A stretch of 64,000 bases of DNA from positions 14,769 to 78,768 of the forward strand of contig JBLWWK010000013.1 of the NCBI GenBank assembly GCA_048267965.1, given 5' to 3'. Of the stretch, positions 61,383 through 64,000 are shown piece by piece (position 1 is the first letter of the stretch; each line of letters starts with the position of its first letter). Both the position numbers and the translations under genes were made by a program. The notes beneath the pieces were generated by a model, which searched no databases, had not been told where the DNA came from, and saw only the letters and a list, made by a program, of their open reading frames with translations. The stretch is from GCA-2705995 sp048267965. Its GTDB lineage: Bacteria > Bacteroidota > Bacteroidia > Flavobacteriales_G > Salibacteraceae.

Positions 61383-61889
61383 TTATGAATTTGATGATGA
61401 ATAAAAGTAGAGAGAAACTACACTGAGCACGAAGGCCAGCACCGAACACCACGTACGAATCGAATGAAGCTGATTCCATCTAGATTCAATTTTCTTTCGT
61501 AAACTTTCCAAATCTTCAGACGAAAGCAGTTCTAAATTTTGCGCATCTAACACATTGTTTATCGGTACGTTGCCCGCTCCAGTTACCAGTAGGGTTCCTA
61601 CAAAATAAACGACTGTAGAAGCCAATAAGAAATAAAAAGCCGGTAAACTTGCGCTTTTCAGACTGTAGGAACCCGCTACCAACATAAAGAAACTTACAAA
61701 AAACACGATGAAAAATCGCGGGTTCAATATAGCTCTGTTTATCTGCTGCATGGTTTCTAAATAAGCAGCAGTGCTTACTCTCTTCGTTCCTGGGATTACC
61801 GAAACTTCCCAACCGTAAAATAATCCTGCCGAAAGGCCAGTTAATACTACCGCTACCATCAGCAAAATAGGTTTTATTGACAACTCCAT
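61383..61889 (-). CDS. DUF1772 membrane protein
   Basis: A 168-residue protein with four membrane helices and the DUF1772 (anthrone oxygenase-like) pattern: LSAGLFYGWEVSVIPGTKRV at the start, INRAILNPRFFIVFF, GTLLVTGAGNVPINNVLD and RWNQLHSIRTWCSVLAF. The function in bacteria is unknown. It sits two bases before the AhpD-like gene and one base behind the heme-binding protein, so it is part of a compact operon. An 11-base inverted pair of the GGTAGGAACC motif (61592-61602 and 61664-61674) lies within it. Confidence 0.85.
   Translation of the reverse strand: MELSIKPILLMVAVVLTGLSAGLFYGWEVSVIPGTKRVSTAAYLETMQQINRAILNPRFFIVFFVSFFMLVAGSYSLKSASLPAFYFLLASTVVYFVGTLLVTGAGNVPINNVLDAQNLELLSSEDLESLRKKIESRWNQLHSIRTWCSVLAFVLSVVSLYFYSSSNS
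61592..61674. repeat. Inverted pair of the GGTAGGAACC motif inside the DUF1772 gene
   Basis: GGGTTCCTACA (61592-61602) and its exact reverse complement TGTAGGAACCC (61664-61674) are separated by 61 bases of coding sequence. The two copies are read in different frames of the same gene, so the pairing is not a protein repeat. Confidence 0.75.
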
Positions 61890-61890
61890 T

Positions 61891-62205
61891 TTACTGATTA
61901 TTTAAAGTTGAAATCCAACGTAACAAAACCTTCTGATCGTCTAGTGATAACGAATTATTTCGTCCTTTAGGCATTCTTTTCTTCACAAATACCTGAACAT
62001 AAATATCGGTAAAATAGGTTGACATATTCTCAGCACTAAACACCTTGCTAGGATTTCTTTTATCGTGACAATAATTACACGATGTTTCTAATATTTCAAA
62101 TGCTTTATCTTTCAATTCTAAAGCATCGTAGTTTATTTCTTTTTTCTGAGGATATACCCATTGAAAAAGAAGGAAAAGAATAAACAGTAAACCAACATTT
62201 TTCAT
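61891..62205 (-). CDS. Small exported heme-binding (monoheme cytochrome c-like) protein
   Basis: From ATG 62205 the protein has 104 residues with a signal peptide (MKNVGLLFILFLLFQWVYP) and a CNYCH motif near residue 43 that would bind one c-type heme. VKKRMPKGRNNSLSLDDQKVLLRWI follows, as in the Bacteroidota heme-binding domain family (PF14376-like). A longer start at 62355 would overlap the AraC gene and hide the signal peptide. It lies one base from DUF1772 and 104 bases after the AraC gene stop (62309). Confidence 0.78.
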   Translation of the reverse strand: MKNVGLLFILFLLFQWVYPQKKEINYDALELKDKAFEILETSCNYCHDKRNPSKVFSAENMSTYFTDIYVQVFVKKRMPKGRNNSLSLDDQKVLLRWISTLNNQ

Positions 62206-62308
62206 ACACTCAACTATTGAATCATCTATAATTTTTGATGATGCAAATGTCGAATGCTGAATGTTCTTTAAGTTGTTTGAAAAGAAAAAAGATTTGTTCG
62301 AAAAGAAA

Positions 62309-63163
62309 CTAGCGAACTTCACTAGGTCGCACACCAAACTTCTTAGCAAAAGCATTGGAAAAAGAGCTTAAACTATCGTAACCTACTTGCCAAGCAGCTT
62401 CTTGAACAGTATACCCTTGCTCTCTTAATAAAGCATGCGCCTTTTCTAATCGATGATTTTGTAAATACTTAAAAACTGGCACCCCAAACACCTCTTTAAA
62501 CTGAGATTTTAATTGGTGAGTATTAAGTCCAATTTCTTTCGCTAGTTCCGTTAAAGAAGGAGGCTCCTCTACCCTATTTTCTAAAATTTGCTGTGCCAAC
62601 TGTAGTTTTTCAAAATCGGCCTTACTCAGTTGATTATTCTGCAGGACAGAAAGTTCTCCAAAAAAATGGGCTAACAAAGAGGTAACTTGTGCTTTGAAAA
62701 ACAACATCTTAGCTTCCCCCACAAATCGGTTGTTAAAGATCTGATTTACTATCGATTGCATCTCAACAGACATATAAAACGAAGGACCTTCAACAAAGAG
62801 TTCTGTAGGATTTACCAATTGCTGAGTTAACTCTTTAAAAAGTGAAAATTCTTGTCGAGGCAACTTAGCTAAATCACTCGCTTTGGTGGCTATTACTACA
62901 CATTCTAACGGAGTAGATGGAGTAACCGTATGCTCAAAACACACTTGATTTTCAGCGTAAAAAGATAAAGCCAACCCCTTAGTATGTTGAAAACGAGCAT
63001 TCTTTTCACCCAACTGAACCGATAAATCTACATTTCCCGAACCGTAAAACGCAACAGCAATCACAGGCTCATCAAAGAAACATCGATCTACCGAAACTTC
63101 GTTCGTCCTTGCCTCTTCAACCAAAACGGTAAAATCATTGATATCAATTATCTCCCTGTTCAC
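62309..63163 (-). CDS. AraC-family transcriptional regulator
   Basis: A 284-residue regulator with an N-terminal ligand-type beta domain (FTVLVEEARTN, VIAVAFYGSGNVDLSVQLG) and a C-terminal double helix-turn-helix (PSLTELAKEIGLNTHQLKSQFKEVFGVPVFKYL and GYTVQEAAWQVGYDSLSSFSNAFAKKFGVRP). The DNA-binding half is complete. It heads a minus-strand run with the heme-binding, DUF1772 and AhpD-like genes, which are probable targets. An exact GGTAGGAACC copy and a second half lie just upstream (63190-63215). Confidence 0.92.
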   Translation of the reverse strand: MNREIIDINDFTVLVEEARTNEVSVDRCFFDEPVIAVAFYGSGNVDLSVQLGEKNARFQHTKGLALSFYAENQVCFEHTVTPSTPLECVVIATKASDLAKLPRQEFSLFKELTQQLVNPTELFVEGPSFYMSVEMQSIVNQIFNNRFVGEAKMLFFKAQVTSLLAHFFGELSVLQNNQLSKADFEKLQLAQQILENRVEEPPSLTELAKEIGLNTHQLKSQFKEVFGVPVFKYLQNHRLEKAHALLREQGYTVQEAAWQVGYDSLSSFSNAFAKKFGVRPSEVR

Positions 63164-63189
63164 AGCGTTCAGCTAAGGTACATTTTATC

Positions 63190-63215
63190 GGTAGGAACCC
63201 GAATTGTGTTCCTAC
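63190..63215. repeat. Hairpin of facing GGTAGGAACC motifs upstream of the AraC gene
   Basis: The exact motif at 63190-63199 contains GTAGGAAC (63191-63198), which pairs with GTTCCTAC at 63208-63215 over a nine-base loop. It lies between the divergent AraC-type gene and the exported orphan gene and has no T-run. Confidence 0.8.
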
Positions 63216-63327
63216 AATACTCATTTAAAAAGTGATAAAAAGCTACTTTAGCGGCCTTTACTATTTTATTCATCATTGAGTTAGAAACCAATTTAATTAT
63301 CTAACTCGAAATAAACCATTTAACAAA

Positions 63328-63756
63328 ATGAAGTTGTTAAACTTTGTATTTGCTTTCATCGCATTATTTGCTGTAGAGTCAGCCACCGCTCAACAAGTAA
63401 AATTTAAAAAAGGCTTTGTGACCGTTGACGGAACCACCCGCTTTGAGTATCAAAAGAAAGCTGCCGCCAAGCAATTTTCGCTGTACACAATCGGTAAAGA
63501 AAAAGAAATCATTTTCATTCTTAGAAACGACAATGAAACCAGTGGCTATTCAGAAGATGACTTTAATCAAATCACATTTATCGAGAGTAATAAGAGAGTA
63601 GAAACAGCCAGTTTAAAGTCGTATTCTTTTAAGTATTTTGTAAAACTTTTATTAGAAGAAAAAGTTTTAGACTTAGAAGGAAATATTGATGAAGCAAAAT
63701 TAGATGTATTCATCACAAAATATGACGAAAATATTACCAACAGAACTATTCGGTAA
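63328..63756 (+). CDS. Exported protein of unknown function
   Basis: A 142-residue protein with a signal peptide (LLNFVFAFIALFAVESATA) and a beta-rich mature part (QVKFKKGFVTVDGTTRFEYQK, QFSLYTIGKEKEIIFILRNDNET). No domain was recognised; short exported proteins of this type are common in Flavobacteriia. The gene stands alone on the plus strand, divergent from the AraC-type gene, and is followed by a copy of the structured repeat. Confidence 0.65.
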   Translation: MKLLNFVFAFIALFAVESATAQQVKFKKGFVTVDGTTRFEYQKKAAAKQFSLYTIGKEKEIIFILRNDNETSGYSEDDFNQITFIESNKRVETASLKSYSFKYFVKLLLEEKVLDLEGNIDEAKLDVFITKYDENITNRTIR

Positions 63757-63849
63757 ACATTTCTAATTAGTTACTTTTTATTCTTTTCATCAGAAGGCAT
63801 TCTTTTGTCTTCTGGTGAAACAGAAATCTTCACTTTTTCATCTTAATTG

Positions 63850-64000
63850 TAGTTTTTTCATCTTTCAAGAAGAATCCAACTCAGAATCTGTAAAAACCTT
63901 AATCAAGTCGGTAGACTTGAACCTTTCGGCATCGGATGGTTTTGGTAGAAATACCAGAGAGCGCAACGTAACCGAACACGCTGTTTGAGCTCAGGCATCG
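63850..64000. repeat. Structured repeat copy D, cut by the window edge
   Basis: The left part TTTTCATCTTTCAAGAAGAA and AGAATCTGTAAAAACCTTAA matches copies A and B. Hairpin X has arms TCAAGTC (63903-63909) and GACTTGA (63914-63920), perfectly paired around GGTA. The sequence after it differs from A and B and holds a small TGGTA-GAAA-TACCA hairpin near 63941-63954. It runs past the window edge. Confidence 0.8.

Larger units (their letters stand above)
559..63215. repeat. Dispersed 10-mer family GGTAGGAACC (consensus CGGTAGGAACCS), at least 42 copies
   Basis: Read by eye on both strands. Exact 10-mers on the plus strand start at 1401, 6240, 15698, 18527, 20504, 24961, 34110, 45521 and 63190. 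Reverse complements (GGTTCCTACC) start at 559, 4369, 16016, 22852, 30878, 35747, 40622, 43153, 50941 and 53654. Nine-base matches start at 1456, 4019, 8369, 13078, 15298, 19846, 19867, 28854, 29610, 34916, 38689, 39602, 39690, 40797, 41322, 48520, 50716, 51182, 56457, 57443, 58363, 61593 and 61665. Fifteen of the 19 exact copies are preceded by C, and eight extend to CGGTAGGAACCG. Seventeen exact copies lie in genes. There are no target duplications or shared flanks, so this is not a transposon. Function is unknown; see findings. Confidence 0.9.

Noticed and set aside
559..63215. GGTAGGAACC as terminator or transposon end
   Set aside because: Most copies are single and inside genes, without T-runs, shared flanks or target duplications.

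Overview
ORGANISM. This is a chromosomal segment of a marine-type Bacteroidota, most likely class Flavobacteriia near the Cryomorphaceae, Schleiferiaceae or Crocinitomicaceae. The evidence is: secreted proteins with type IX secretion (T9SS) C-terminal sorting domains; families largely confined to Bacteroidota (DUF4783, DUF4301, DUF4159, DUF4476, DUF4625, DUF5683); a fused CcoN-CcoO cbb3 oxidase subunit; a DNA polymerase III alpha subunit with an N-terminal proofreading exonuclease; promoters of the Bacteroidota form TTTG-N19/20-TAnnTTTG; and almost no Shine-Dalgarno sequences. Gene density is high and most genes are housekeeping. LAYOUT. 1-1.3 kb: surface-polysaccharide genes (a partial winged-helix regulator and a UDP-glucuronate-type epimerase). 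1.5-13.2 kb: an AddA/RecB-like helicase-nuclease, rlmH, a DUF4783 protein, menE, a T9SS-exported PNGase F-like protein, miaA, a pRiA4b ORF-3-like protein, a CCA-adding enzyme and a DUF4301 protein. 13.3-14.0 kb: an AT-rich orphan gene. 14.1-24.8 kb: a long minus-strand cbb3 oxidase cluster, ccoI-ccoS-ccoNO-ccoQ-ccoP-ccoG-ccoH, then a TauE/SafE-like membrane protein, a DUF2490 protein, a GbsR/MarR regulator and a small membrane protein. 24.9-27.1 kb: a lipoprotein, a response regulator and a beta-propeller lipoprotein. 27.3-31 kb: a zinc locus (TonB receptor, Fur/Zur regulator, His-rich DUF4625 lipoprotein) with two operator-like inverted repeats. 32.4-37.2 kb: parA-parB-DUF5683-dapB-lepB. 37.2-41.2 kb: secreted T9SS proteins. 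41.2-45.7 kb: K+ channel, DUF4159, rsmE and a two-component pair. 45.9-58.8 kb: pckA, DUF423, DUF4476, saccharopine dehydrogenase, a tRNA1(Val)-type methyltransferase, rimM, rpsP, an HD hydrolase, dnaE, trxA and DUF58. 59.0 kb: tRNA-Asp behind two tandem promoters. 59.2-63.8 kb: a kinase-like protein, a structured repeat region, an AraC-led redox cluster and an exported orphan protein. 63.85-64 kb: another copy of the repeat. HOW THE GENES WORK TOGETHER. The largest functional unit is the cbb3 oxidase operon with its copper ATPase and assembly factors, headed by an FNR-like box. The zinc locus looks like a self-contained uptake regulon. RimM and S16, and the kinase and its response regulator, are overlapping or tightly spaced pairs. 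MOST UNUSUAL SIGNALS. First, the 10-mer GGTAGGAACC, extended consensus CGGTAGGAACC(G/C), occurs at least 19 times exactly and 23 more times as a 9-base match. It is spread over both strands, inside and between genes, sometimes as inverted pairs able to form hairpins. About 0.1 exact copy would be expected by chance. The pattern resembles a DNA-uptake-type or other genome-wide signal sequence. Second, a dispersed repeat at 60.2-60.75 kb and 63.85-64 kb keeps its flanks while its hairpin stems change in a compensatory way, which points to a selected structured RNA or DNA element.
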